From assembly GCF_024834055.1 (NCBI RefSeq), contig NZ_JANUXZ010000003.1:1-64000 (forward strand): a stretch of 64,000 nucleotides of DNA, given 5' to 3'. Below, one piece after another: positions 26,434 to 35,410 of this stretch. This stretch comes from Corynebacterium sp. ES2730-CONJ. Lineage in GTDB: Bacteria > Actinomycetota > Actinomycetes > Mycobacteriales > Mycobacteriaceae. Within the stretch, counting starts at the first letter, position 1, and each line of letters starts with the position of its first letter. Position numbers and translations under genes: made by a program. The notes below the pieces were generated by a model. That model ran no database searches, was not told where the DNA came from, and saw only the letters and a program-made list of their open reading frames with translations.

Positions 26434-27192
26434 TTAATAAGATCCGTGCTCATCTCGAAACTCAGTAGCCAGCTTAATGATCTCTTCCGCTAACTCTGGG
26501 CGGCAGATGAGAATATCTGGCATATAGGTATCTTTGTTGTTATAGGTTAATTCACTGCCATCGAGGCGCGAGCAATGCAGACCTGCGGCTTTACACACAC
26601 CAACTGGGGCTGCGGAATCCCACTCGTACTGGCCGCCGGCGTGGATATAGGCATCATAATCACCCAGCAGAACGTGCATAGCCTTGGCACCAGCCGAACC
26701 TAAGGAGACCGAGGAGAAACCGAGGCTCTTTGTTACATGCTGGGCTACTGCGGGTGGGCGGTTGTGTGAAATTGCGATACGCTTGGACATCGGGCCGGTA
26801 ACGGCACGGGCTTCGTCGGAATGGAAGACCACGCCAAGGTCGGGGAGACCAACTGCGGCATGAGTGGGAATCCCGTTCTCAACCAGTGCGATATGCACAG
26901 CCCAATCCTGACGTCCGGTGGCATATTCTTTAGTGCCATCGAGCGGATCGATGATCCAAACGCGCTCTTTACCTAAGCGCTCTGGGTTATCGGCTGCTTC
27001 TTCAGAAAGGAATCCGTCGTGTGGGCGGTGCTGGGCGAGAACGCGGGCGATCCAGTTTTGGGCAAGATCGTCGCCAGCATCGCCTAGGGCACGATCCCGC
27101 AGAACATCATCTGTGCGCACGCCTTTAAGGATATCGCCGGTGCCTTTGGCGATTCGGTAGGTCAACGTAGCATCATCAAATTGAGCAGTCAT
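26434..27192 (-). CDS. cysQ: 3'(2'),5'-bisphosphate nucleotidase CysQ
   Basis: The 252-residue protein belongs to the inositol monophosphatase-like family. The metal-binding motifs are LSEEAADN and WIIDPLDGTKEYATG; the second motif is YEWDSAAPVGV. CysQ removes the 3' phosphate from PAP, a by-product of sulfate assimilation. It is divergent from lhr with only 30 bases between the two starts, so their promoters must overlap. Confidence 0.93.
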   Translation of the reverse strand: MTAQFDDATLTYRIAKGTGDILKGVRTDDVLRDRALGDAGDDLAQNWIARVLAQHRPHDGFLSEEAADNPERLGKERVWIIDPLDGTKEYATGRQDWAVHIALVENGIPTHAAVGLPDLGVVFHSDEARAVTGPMSKRIAISHNRPPAVAQHVTKSLGFSSVSLGSAGAKAMHVLLGDYDAYIHAGGQYEWDSAAPVGVCKAAGLHCSRLDGSELTYNNKDTYMPDILICRPELAEEIIKLATEFRDEHGSY

Positions 27193-27222
27193 AGTTAACT
27201 AGTCTAGAGGGTCAGCGAAAAA

Positions 27223-30200
27223 TTGAACATTATTGACAATGATCTCTCAGTGGATTCTGAGAAAGTTTTCGAGCGTTTTCAACCAGCTGTGCGCACCTGG
27301 TTCACCGATGTATTCGCCTCACCTACCTCTGTGCAGAATGCCTCATGGAAGGCCATTTCTGCTGGTGAAAATGCCCTCGTGGTTGCTCCAACCGGCTCAG
27401 GTAAAACGCTAGCAGCCTTCTTATGGTCACTTAACGAGCTTTCTACGACCTCAGGTCAAACCACACTAGCTGTGGCAAATAACACTTTCGACCCAGCGTC
27501 GGAATCAGATAAAGACGCAGGTGTAGGCGTTAAGGTCCTCTATATCTCTCCACTGAAAGCGCTCGGAGTCGATGTCGAGCGCAACCTGCGCGCCCCTCTT
27601 ATCGGAATCGCGCGCACCGCAGCCAATCTCGGACTCGCGCACCCTACTATTACCGTTGGTGTTCGCTCGGGCGACACCCCAGCCGCCGAACGCGCAGCTC
27701 AATTACGTAACCCACCAGATATTCTTATTACCACCCCAGAGTCTGCCTACTTGATGCTGACGTCCAAGGCGCGAGGCATCCTCACAACAGTGCGCACCGT
27801 GATTATTGACGAGATTCACGCCATAGCGGGTTCCAAACGCGGGGTGCATTTGGCCCTCAGCTTAGAACGCCTCGAGCGCCTGATTGCAGCCGAGGGCACG
27901 AACCGGAGCGGACTCCAGCGCATCGGGCTTTCAGCAACCGTGCGGCCGATTGAGACAGTAGCCCAATTTCTAGGCGGCGATCGTCCTGTGCAGATTATTA
28001 ACCCCCCAGCGACTAAGAGCTTTGATCTCGTGGTCCGCGTGCCCGTGGAGGATATGTCGGATTTGCCCACACTCGATCAATCTCTCACAGCTAATGACGA
28101 ACTGATCGACGATTCTTTAGGGCTCAGTAGCAATACCGACGAAACTATGATGATCGGCGGGGATCAGCGCACTGGCTCCATCTGGCCACATATAGAAGCC
28201 ATGCTCTACGACGAGGTCATGGACCACCGATCCACGATCATCTTTGTCAATTCCAGACGCAGCGCCGAAAAGCTCGCCGCGAGGCTCAACGAACTCTATG
28301 TCACAGAGCATTCGCCCGAGGTGCTTGAGACCCCAGCACAAAGTACGATTCCGGCCCAGGTGATGCCGAGTAAGGATGCGATCAAAGATGCGGGGTTGGT
28401 GATCGCCCGAGCACACCACGGCTCGGTGAGCAAAGACGAGCGCGCCACCACCGAAACCATGCTCAAAGAAGGAGCACTCCGCGCCGTGGTGTCCACCAGC
28501 TCACTCGAACTAGGCATTGATATGGGAGCAGTGGACTTAGTCATTCAGGTCGAAGCTCCGCCATCGGTGGCATCAGGGCTGCAACGAGTAGGGCGCGCCG
28601 GGCACGTGGTGGGAGCTGTTTCACACGGCTCTTTCTACCCCAAACATCGCTCGGATCTCGTGCAAACAGCAGTGACTGTTAAAAGGATGCGGGGCGGCCG
28701 TATTGAGGCACTGCATATCCCGCGCAACCCCCTCGATGTGTTGGTTCAACAGACTGTCGCCCAGGTGGCGGTCGAGGATATCGATGTCGAGGAATGGTAT
28801 GCGACTGTTATACGCGCTTTTCCCTACCGCACGCTGCCGCGTGAGGTCTACGATGCCGTGCTCGACTTAGCCAGTGGAGTCTACCCTTCCACTGATTTTG
28901 CGGAACTGAAACCCCGCATAGTCTACGATCGCATCACTGGCACGTTATCTGCCAGACCTGGGGCCCAGCGTGTTGCGGTGACCAGTGGCGGCACGATTCC
29001 CGATCGGGGCTTATTCGGGGTCTATCTCGTAGGCGGCGAGGTCGGCGCACGCCGTGTGGGTGAACTCGATGAGGAGATGGTATATGAATCTCGGGTTGGT
29101 GATGTATTCACTCTTGGAGCGTCGAGCTGGAGAATTGAAGAGATCACTCGCGACCAGGTATTGGTTAGTCCCGCACCAGGGCATTCGGGGCGCCTGCCGT
29201 TTTGGGTGGGCGATCAGCTCGGTCGCCCAGCGGAATTAGGAAAAGCGGTCGGCGCTTTCCGACGCGAGATCTTTTCTACACCACATGCTCTCGAGGAGAT
29301 TGCCACCCTCGACCATAATGCCCGCGAGAATATCGTTCGTTTTCTCCAGGAACAGCACGAAGCGACAGGGGTCATCCCCGATGAGCGCACCTTTGTTCTG
29401 GAACGTTTCCGCGACGACCTCGGAGACTGGCGGGTCGTTTTACATACGCCGTTCGGTCGCGGCGTTAATGCCGCGTGGGCGTTAGCTGTGGGCTCGGAGA
29501 TTGCGCAGCGCACAGGAATAGATGCGCAAGCAGTGAGCTCGGACGATGGGATTGTGCTGCGGTTGCCGGATGCTGATGTGGAACCTGGGGCTGAACTATT
29601 CCTCATTGACCCCGATGCAATCGAGCATATTGTGACCGAGCAGGTTGGCAATTCGGCGCTCTTTGCCTCGCGTTTTCGCGAATGTGCCGCCCGTGCGCTG
29701 TTATTGCCGAGACGTCATCCGGGCAAGCGCGCACCACTATGGCAGCAGCGGCAGCGGGCCGCCCAGTTACTCGATGTGGCTCGGAAATATCCGACTTTCC
29801 CCATCATCTTGGAGGCAGTACGCGAATGCTTGCAAGATGTTTATGATCTACCGAGTCTGGTAGGCGTTCTCGAAGACCTCAAGCTCAAGAAAACCCGCAT
29901 TGTTGAGATCACAACTGAGCAGCCCTCGCCATTCGCGGCCTCGATTCTTTTTAGTTATACCGGTGCCTTTGTCTACGAGGGCGATAGCCCCTTAGCTGAA
30001 AAACGAGCAGCCGCCTTGGCCCTCGACCCAGCCCTCTTAGCCAAACTCATGGGCACAGTGGAATTGCGGGAGCTCCTTGAACCTGAGATTATCGCCGAAG
30101 TAGACGCCCAGCTGCGTCGTATTAGCACGGATCGCCAGGCCCGCAACCCCGAGGAACTTATAGATGCCTTGCGCATTTTAGGGCCTATTGCTGATCTGAA

Positions 30201-31965
30201 TGAGCATATTAGCTTTGATACCAGCACGGCTGAACTCCTCAAACAATTCCCCAACAGGATCATGCAGGTACGCATTAACGGCCTCGACCATCTGGCCCAG
30301 GTAGCCGACGCGGCTGTTTTACGCGATGGTCTTGGCGTCCCCGTACCGAGAGGGGTGGGAGCACAGATTGAGCCAGTGACTGATGCTCTTGACCAATTAG
30401 TAGCCAGGTGGGCTCGCACCCGCGGACCATTTGTGCTCTCAGATCTCCAAAACGCATTCGGTCTGGCTGCGAGCGTCGCTTTTGCTTCCTTAGAAAAACT
30501 CATGGAATCTAAGGCAATTATCGCTGGCCATTACCGTAAGGGAATTGAGGCGGAAGAGTATATTGCCAGTGAAGTGCTCCGCATAATTCGGAGTAAATCG
30601 CTGGCGAAATTGCGCAGCCAAACCGCCCCCGTGTCACCTTCTGCCTTTGCCCGGTTTCTCTCGTCGTGGCATCAAGTGGCTGCCGTGGGCAGCGAGCCTG
30701 AACTCTATGGTGTGGATGGGGTGTACAGCGTTATCGAGCAGCTCGCCGGCGTCCGGTTGCCGGCGAGTGCCTGGGAGGAGTGGATCTTCCCCAACCGCGT
30801 GCGAAACTACAACCCGGCGGACCTTGATGAACTGACCTATAACGGTGAGGTACTCATCATCGGCCAAGGTAAGGCCGGGGCCGGAGATCCATGGCTGACC
30901 TTGGTTCCAGCTGCCTACGCAGATTCTCTGATCACCGACCCCAGCGATTATTCGTTGACTGATTTACAAGAAAGTGTATTAACTCAACTGGGCACTTCTG
31001 GCAGTCATCTCTACCAGGAGCTCAGATCGGATGCCCTTGATAAGGACCTGAGGGAGGCGCTATGGGGTCTCTTTGAATTGGGGCTGGTGTCTCCCGATAG
31101 TTTTCGCCCTATTCGCGCCCGCCTGGCAGGGGGAAAGAATACCGCGCATAGGGCCAAGCGCACCCCGAACCGAAGCAGGGGGCGCTTTCGAGGAATGCGC
31201 AGTCAAGTCCCCACTCACACCACGCCTCCCGATATGGTGGGACGGTGGGGGCGCACGACAGCCGCCTCCACGGATGCCACGTCGCGGGCCTTCACGCTCG
31301 GTGAAACACTACTGGATCGCTATGGAGTGGTAACTCGTGGTAGTGCGATGGGTGAAGATATCGTTGGTGGCTTCGCCTTGGTGTACAAGGTTCTCAAGCA
31401 GTTCGAAGAATCTGGCAAAGCGATGCGCGGGCACTTAATTGAAGGTATGGGCGCTACTCAATTTTCAACACCGGCGATTATCGACCGTTTGCGTGGTTAT
31501 GACGATAGTGCCGATATTTCAGGATGGCCGTCGGGTGCGAAGAACCCTGAGGTTGTGGTTCTTGCCGCAGCCGATCCTGCCAATCCTTATGGGGCCGCTA
31601 TCGCCTGGCCAGAACGGGGTTTAACGCGGGCTGCTGGATCCCTTGTTGTGCTCATCGATGGCCTCCTCGCGGCTTATATGACTCGAGGAGGAAAGAACCT
31701 CATCCTGATGGACACCCCCGAGCCAGCTTATGATTTGGTCATTAATGCCCTCGGAGAAAAGGTGCGTTCCCGGCTGGTTATCGAGAAAGTCAACGGAGAT
31801 TCAGCTTTGGAGTCGCCTCTCCTTAAATCGCTGAAAGAGGCTGGTTTATCCATCAACCCACGGGGACTGGTCTTGATGCACCAGCCTACCCCGCGCCGCA
31901 ATACACGAGGGCGACCAGGGCGGAGTTTAGACGATGCATCTGCTGATCTCAGCTTCGATGACTAG
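27223..31965 (+). CDS. lhr: large Lhr-type ATP-dependent helicase
   Basis: This 1580-residue protein is a superfamily 2 helicase of the long Lhr class. The helicase core covers about the first 850 residues with VAPTGSGKTLAAFLW (Walker A), IIDEIHAIAGSKRG (DEIH box), GLSATVRP and the Q-R-GRAGH motif LQRVGRAGH. A long C-terminal domain follows, typical of actinobacterial Lhr. The start is TTG at 27223, 11 bases after a GAGGG sequence; no ATG or GTG is close. Lhr unwinds RNA:DNA hybrids and is linked to DNA repair. It is followed by YccF and a Nei2-type glycosylase, which supports a repair role. Confidence 0.94.
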   Translation: MNIIDNDLSVDSEKVFERFQPAVRTWFTDVFASPTSVQNASWKAISAGENALVVAPTGSGKTLAAFLWSLNELSTTSGQTTLAVANNTFDPASESDKDAGVGVKVLYISPLKALGVDVERNLRAPLIGIARTAANLGLAHPTITVGVRSGDTPAAERAAQLRNPPDILITTPESAYLMLTSKARGILTTVRTVIIDEIHAIAGSKRGVHLALSLERLERLIAAEGTNRSGLQRIGLSATVRPIETVAQFLGGDRPVQIINPPATKSFDLVVRVPVEDMSDLPTLDQSLTANDELIDDSLGLSSNTDETMMIGGDQRTGSIWPHIEAMLYDEVMDHRSTIIFVNSRRSAEKLAARLNELYVTEHSPEVLETPAQSTIPAQVMPSKDAIKDAGLVIARAHHGSVSKDERATTETMLKEGALRAVVSTSSLELGIDMGAVDLVIQVEAPPSVASGLQRVGRAGHVVGAVSHGSFYPKHRSDLVQTAVTVKRMRGGRIEALHIPRNPLDVLVQQTVAQVAVEDIDVEEWYATVIRAFPYRTLPREVYDAVLDLASGVYPSTDFAELKPRIVYDRITGTLSARPGAQRVAVTSGGTIPDRGLFGVYLVGGEVGARRVGELDEEMVYESRVGDVFTLGASSWRIEEITRDQVLVSPAPGHSGRLPFWVGDQLGRPAELGKAVGAFRREIFSTPHALEEIATLDHNARENIVRFLQEQHEATGVIPDERTFVLERFRDDLGDWRVVLHTPFGRGVNAAWALAVGSEIAQRTGIDAQAVSSDDGIVLRLPDADVEPGAELFLIDPDAIEHIVTEQVGNSALFASRFRECAARALLLPRRHPGKRAPLWQQRQRAAQLLDVARKYPTFPIILEAVRECLQDVYDLPSLVGVLEDLKLKKTRIVEITTEQPSPFAASILFSYTGAFVYEGDSPLAEKRAAALALDPALLAKLMGTVELRELLEPEIIAEVDAQLRRISTDRQARNPEELIDALRILGPIADLNEHISFDTSTAELLKQFPNRIMQVRINGLDHLAQVADAAVLRDGLGVPVPRGVGAQIEPVTDALDQLVARWARTRGPFVLSDLQNAFGLAASVAFASLEKLMESKAIIAGHYRKGIEAEEYIASEVLRIIRSKSLAKLRSQTAPVSPSAFARFLSSWHQVAAVGSEPELYGVDGVYSVIEQLAGVRLPASAWEEWIFPNRVRNYNPADLDELTYNGEVLIIGQGKAGAGDPWLTLVPAAYADSLITDPSDYSLTDLQESVLTQLGTSGSHLYQELRSDALDKDLREALWGLFELGLVSPDSFRPIRARLAGGKNTAHRAKRTPNRSRGRFRGMRSQVPTHTTPPDMVGRWGRTTAASTDATSRAFTLGETLLDRYGVVTRGSAMGEDIVGGFALVYKVLKQFEESGKAMRGHLIEGMGATQFSTPAIIDRLRGYDDSADISGWPSGAKNPEVVVLAAADPANPYGAAIAWPERGLTRAAGSLVVLIDGLLAAYMTRGGKNLILMDTPEPAYDLVINALGEKVRSRLVIEKVNGDSALESPLLKSLKEAGLSINPRGLVLMHQPTPRRNTRGRPGRSLDDASADLSFDD

Positions 31966-31985
31966 TGATCGCTAAGATGAGCCCT

Positions 31986-32384
31986 ATGCGTACTATCCTC
32001 AATATCATTTGGGTCCTCTGCGGAGGCCTGTGGTTAGCATTGGGCTATTTTTTAGCGGGAATTATCGCTTTCCTTTTCGTAATTACCGCCCCAATTGGGG
32101 TGGCTAGCTTCCGTATGGCCAGCTATGCGCTCTGGCCTTTCGGCCGAGTCGTGGAACCCCAAGCAACAAACGGCTTGAGCGATGTAGCCAATATCCTCTG
32201 GTTCCTAGTAGCAGGCTGGTGGCTGGCCCTCAACCATATTATGACCGCTGCAGCGCAAGCAGTCACCATTGTGGGGATCCCACTAGCTATAGCTAATATC
32301 AAGATGATTCCGGTGAGTCTGTTCCCGTTCGGGAAACGAATTGTCGCCGCTGATCAGTCCTCCCAACCGCGCGGTATTCTTTAA
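31986..32384 (+). CDS. YccF domain membrane protein
   Basis: The 132-residue protein has two repeated YccF units: LNIIWVLCGGLWLALGYFLAG and NILWFLVAGWWLALNHIM, each followed by a GIP/APIG and FPFGK/WPFGR motif. It has four membrane segments. The start at 31986 gives the usual family N-terminus MRTILNIIW; ATG 31977 and GTG 31965 are alternatives. It overlaps the next gene by one base (TAATG). Function is unknown. Confidence 0.88.
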   Translation: MRTILNIIWVLCGGLWLALGYFLAGIIAFLFVITAPIGVASFRMASYALWPFGRVVEPQATNGLSDVANILWFLVAGWWLALNHIMTAAAQAVTIVGIPLAIANIKMIPVSLFPFGKRIVAADQSSQPRGIL

Positions 32385-33196
32385 TGCCCGAGGGTGATTC
32401 CGTCTTCCGATTAGCCCGACGCCTGCAATTTATGAGCGGACGGGAAGTTATCTCTAGCGATATTCGGGTTCCCCGATTCGCCCTTGCGGATTTCAGTGGT
32501 CGACAATGCGAGAAGGTGTGGCCCTATGGCAAGCACCTGTTTATGGCTTTCGGTCCAGATATTCTGCAGACCCACCTCAAAATGGAGGGAACATGGTCGG
32601 TTCACCGCTTAGGCGATCGATGGCGAAAGCCAGCTTTTACCGCCCGCGTGGTACTCAGACTGGCAGATCCCCCCAACGATCCCATCGAAATAGTGGGCCA
32701 TTCTTTAGGACTGGTCAGAGTAATCAAGGCGAGTGAATATGACGAAGCGATTGGTTATTTGGGACCTGACGTTCTAGCCCCTGAGTTTGATGCCGCCGAG
32801 GCTAAAAGACGCCTCCTTTTAAGGCCGGATCGAACGATCGGGGCAGCTCTGATGGATCAGAAAAATCTAGCTGGAGTAGGTAATGAGTACCGAGCCGAGA
32901 TTCTTTTCCTGGCTGGTTTGCACCCGTTACGCCGTGTTGGAGATGTTGATATCGATCAAGTGTTAGCAATCACTCGACGGTTGATGTGGTCCAACAGGCT
33001 ATCGACCACCCGCGTGAGTACAGGGGTTAAAATCCCCGGCCAAACCTCCTATGTCTTCGGTCGTAATCGTAAGCCGTGTCGACGGTGTGGCACGCTGATC
33101 GAAAAAGGGAAATTGGGTGGCAAGGACGCGCACGGGGAAGAAGGGGAGCTCGAACGCATTATTTGGTGGTGCTCTCAGTGCCAACCTAATACATAG
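32384..33196 (+). CDS. nei2: Fpg/Nei family DNA glycosylase, Nei2 type
   Basis: The 270-residue enzyme begins PEGDSVFRLARRL with the catalytic Pro-1 and Glu-2 of the family. The helix-two-turn-helix segment is LMDQKNLAGVGNEYRAEILF, and the C-terminal zinc finger has CRRCG and WWCSQC. It removes oxidised pyrimidines and nicks the strand. It follows lhr and yccF in one operon; the Lhr-Nei pair suggests joint action in repair. Confidence 0.95.
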   Translation: MPEGDSVFRLARRLQFMSGREVISSDIRVPRFALADFSGRQCEKVWPYGKHLFMAFGPDILQTHLKMEGTWSVHRLGDRWRKPAFTARVVLRLADPPNDPIEIVGHSLGLVRVIKASEYDEAIGYLGPDVLAPEFDAAEAKRRLLLRPDRTIGAALMDQKNLAGVGNEYRAEILFLAGLHPLRRVGDVDIDQVLAITRRLMWSNRLSTTRVSTGVKIPGQTSYVFGRNRKPCRRCGTLIEKGKLGGKDAHGEEGELERIIWWCSQCQPNT

Positions 33197-33199
33197 CAA

Positions 33200-33224
33200 A
33201 ACCGGCCCAATAAGAGGGCCGGTT
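33200..33224. terminator. bidirectional terminator nei2 / pgi
   Basis: AACCGGCCC (33200-33208) pairs with GGGCCGGTT (33216-33224). On the minus strand a TTTT run follows, so it best fits pgi; it also ends the plus-strand repair operon. Confidence 0.8.
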
Positions 33225-33240
33225 ATGCTAAGTCATGGTT

Positions 33241-34878
33241 TTAGCGATGGTTGCGATACCAGGTAATGAGCTGATCGGTGGAGCTATCTCCAGAATCTAC
33301 AGTTTTCTCGCCAGAGACTGCTGGAGCCAGGTCATTAGCCTGCTGCTTGCCTAGTTCTACACCCCACTGGTCGAAGGAATTGATATCCCAGATGACTCCT
33401 TGAACAAAAGTGATGTGTTCATAAAGGGCAATCAAGGCACCGAGTACCTGTGGGGTCAATTCCTTAGCCAAAATAGTGGTGGTGGGGCGATTGCCCGGCA
33501 TCACCTTGTGATTGACCAATTCGCTCTTAACACCTTCGGCGGCGATTTCTTCGGCGGTCTTGCCAAAAGCTAGAACCTTGGTTTGAGCAAAGAAATTGCT
33601 CATCAGAAGGTCATGCATGGAGCCAGATCCACTAGCGGTAGGAAGATCTTCCTTGGGGCGGGCGAATCCAATGAAATCAGCAGGGATCAGTTTGGTTCCC
33701 TGGTGAATCAGCTGATAAAAAGCGTGCTGGCCGTTGGTGCCGGGTTCACCCCAGTAAATCTCACCGGTCGAGGTAGTCACAGCGGTGCCGTCATGGCGCA
33801 CAGACTTACCGTTGGATTCCATGGTGAGCTGTTGCAAATAAGCAGGGAAGCGCCCTAGGTCTTCAGAATAAGGTAGGACCGCGTGGGTCTCCGCACCGAA
33901 GAAATTATTATATAGAACTCCCAAAAGGCCCATTAGAACAGGAATATTTTCTTCCAAGCTGGCGGTGCGGAAGTGCTTATCCATGGCATTAAAGCCCTCG
34001 AGGAAGCGCATAAAATCGCGGGGGCCGATAACAGCCATCAGGGCCAGACCGATGGCAGAATCGACAGAGTACCGGCCTCCGACCCATTCCCAGAAGCCGA
34101 ACATATTCTTGGTATCAATACCGAATTCGGCAACCTTCTCAGCATTCGTGGAAACCGCAACGAAATGCTTGGCCACTGCTTCTTCGGCGCCGAGCTTTTC
34201 TACCAGCCACCGCTTTGCAGCATGAGCATTCGCTAGGGTTTCCTGGGTGGTGAAGGTTTTCGAGGCCACGATAAAGAGAGTGGACTCAGGATCGAGATCA
34301 TCGAGCGCCGCAATCATATCGGCAGGATCAACATTGGAAACAAATGTGGCATTGATACCGGCAGTGGCATAGCTGCGCAGTGCTTTGGTGGCCATGGCTG
34401 GACCCAGATCGGAGCCGCCAATACCGATATTGACTACGGTTTTGATGGTGTGTCCGGTGTAACCTAACCAGCTACCCGAGCGCAGAGAGGTTGCGAAGTC
34501 GCGCATCCGGCTGAGGACCTCGTGCACATCGGCGGCGATATTCTGGCCGTCAACCTTGAGGCTTTCTTCCACAGGTAGGCGCAGGGCGGTGTGGAGAACG
34601 GCGCGGTCTTCGGTGTTATTGATGTGTTCGCCGGTGAACATCTCCTCGATACGTCCGGAGAGATTGGCGGCTTCAGCGACCTTGATCAGGGCTGCGAGGG
34701 CCTGGTCATTGATCAGGTTTTTCGACAAATCGACGTGTAATCCTGCGGCTTCGAAGCTGAGGCGGGAAGCGCGCTCACTGTCAGCGCTAAAAAGCTCGCG
34801 CAAAGTGGTCTGCTCGAGTTCTTTATGGGCAACGCTGAGTTCTTTCCACGCTGGGGAGCTAGTGATATCAAGGGACAT
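33241..34878 (-). CDS. pgi: glucose-6-phosphate isomerase
   Basis: The 545-residue enzyme interconverts glucose 6-phosphate and fructose 6-phosphate. Family signatures are [12 protein letters not shown], the [15 protein letters not shown] segment, [11 protein letters not shown] and the late [18 protein letters not shown] with the catalytic lysine. The ATG at 34878 follows GGAGA, so the earlier ATG at 34896 is discarded. It is a single-gene unit ended by the terminator at 33200-33224. Confidence 0.97.
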   Translation of the reverse strand: MSLDITSSPAWKELSVAHKELEQTTLRELFSADSERASRLSFEAAGLHVDLSKNLINDQALAALIKVAEAANLSGRIEEMFTGEHINNTEDRAVLHTALRLPVEESLKVDGQNIAADVHEVLSRMRDFATSLRSGSWLGYTGHTIKTVVNIGIGGSDLGPAMATKALRSYATAGINATFVSNVDPADMIAALDDLDPESTLFIVASKTFTTQETLANAHAAKRWLVEKLGAEEAVAKHFVAVSTNAEKVAEFGIDTKNMFGFWEWVGGRYSVDSAIGLALMAVIGPRDFMRFLEGFNAMDKHFRTASLEENIPVLMGLLGVLYNNFFGAETHAVLPYSEDLGRFPAYLQQLTMESNGKSVRHDGTAVTTSTGEIYWGEPGTNGQHAFYQLIHQGTKLIPADFIGFARPKEDLPTASGSGSMHDLLMSNFFAQTKVLAFGKTAEEIAAEGVKSELVNHKVMPGNRPTTTILAKELTPQVLGALIALYEHITFVQGVIWDINSFDQWGVELGKQQANDLAPAVSGEKTVDSGDSSTDQLITWYRNHR

Positions 34879-35008
34879 GAGAATATCTCCATTCATGACG
34901 ATTACTGGTTTCGCACAATGCGAAAGATCCTAAAAGTCTACGGTAGTCGATAATGATATTAAGTAGTGACCTCGAGGGAGCTCAAGGTGGTCAACACCAT
35001 AGTTGAGG

Positions 35009-35326
35009 CTAGGTGGATTTTGTGCCGAGCTTCCCGCGACCCATGCGCAATAAGATCTGCGCTAAGCTCGGGCCTTCATCGCCCAATTCGGCGTGAAACT
35101 GATTGATAATTGCCAGTTCGCGGGTGTGAACGAGACGCGTGCCGCCAGCGGACATCCGCGTGCGTCCAATCGCCTTGGAAATCTCAGTGCGACGCTTCAC
35201 CGCATCAAGGATCAGACGGTCGAGACGATTAATCTCTTCGCGGTACAGCTGGATCTCGCGATCCGTGAGGGGATCGTCGGTGCCTGAGGGAAACCGAACC
35301 TCGAAGTGGGGATCAGAATCGTTCAT
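35009..35326 (-). CDS. chorismate mutase, AroQ class
   Basis: The 105-residue all-helical protein contains the AroQ pattern: EINRLDRLILDAVKRRTEIS, then RTRMSAGGTRLVHTRE. It converts chorismate to prephenate, the branch to phenylalanine and tyrosine, in the cytoplasm. Actinobacterial versions are weakly active alone and depend on DAHP synthase; the C-terminal LLRMGRGKLG resembles the segment used in that contact. It is divergent from the UvrD-like gene. Confidence 0.9.
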   Translation of the reverse strand: MNDSDPHFEVRFPSGTDDPLTDREIQLYREEINRLDRLILDAVKRRTEISKAIGRTRMSAGGTRLVHTRELAIINQFHAELGDEGPSLAQILLRMGRGKLGTKST

Positions 35327-35410
35327 GGTTACCTATTGTGCCACGCTAGAAGGCAAGAAGGTAGAGGGAGAACATCTTGTGTCCTTTTGGCGTTGTACAT
35401 TAGAGGCACT

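Noticed and set aside
29973..30503. 176-codon open frame on the minus strand
   Set aside because: It is inside lhr, in the antisense direction, with Ser/Arg-rich composition typical of shadow frames.
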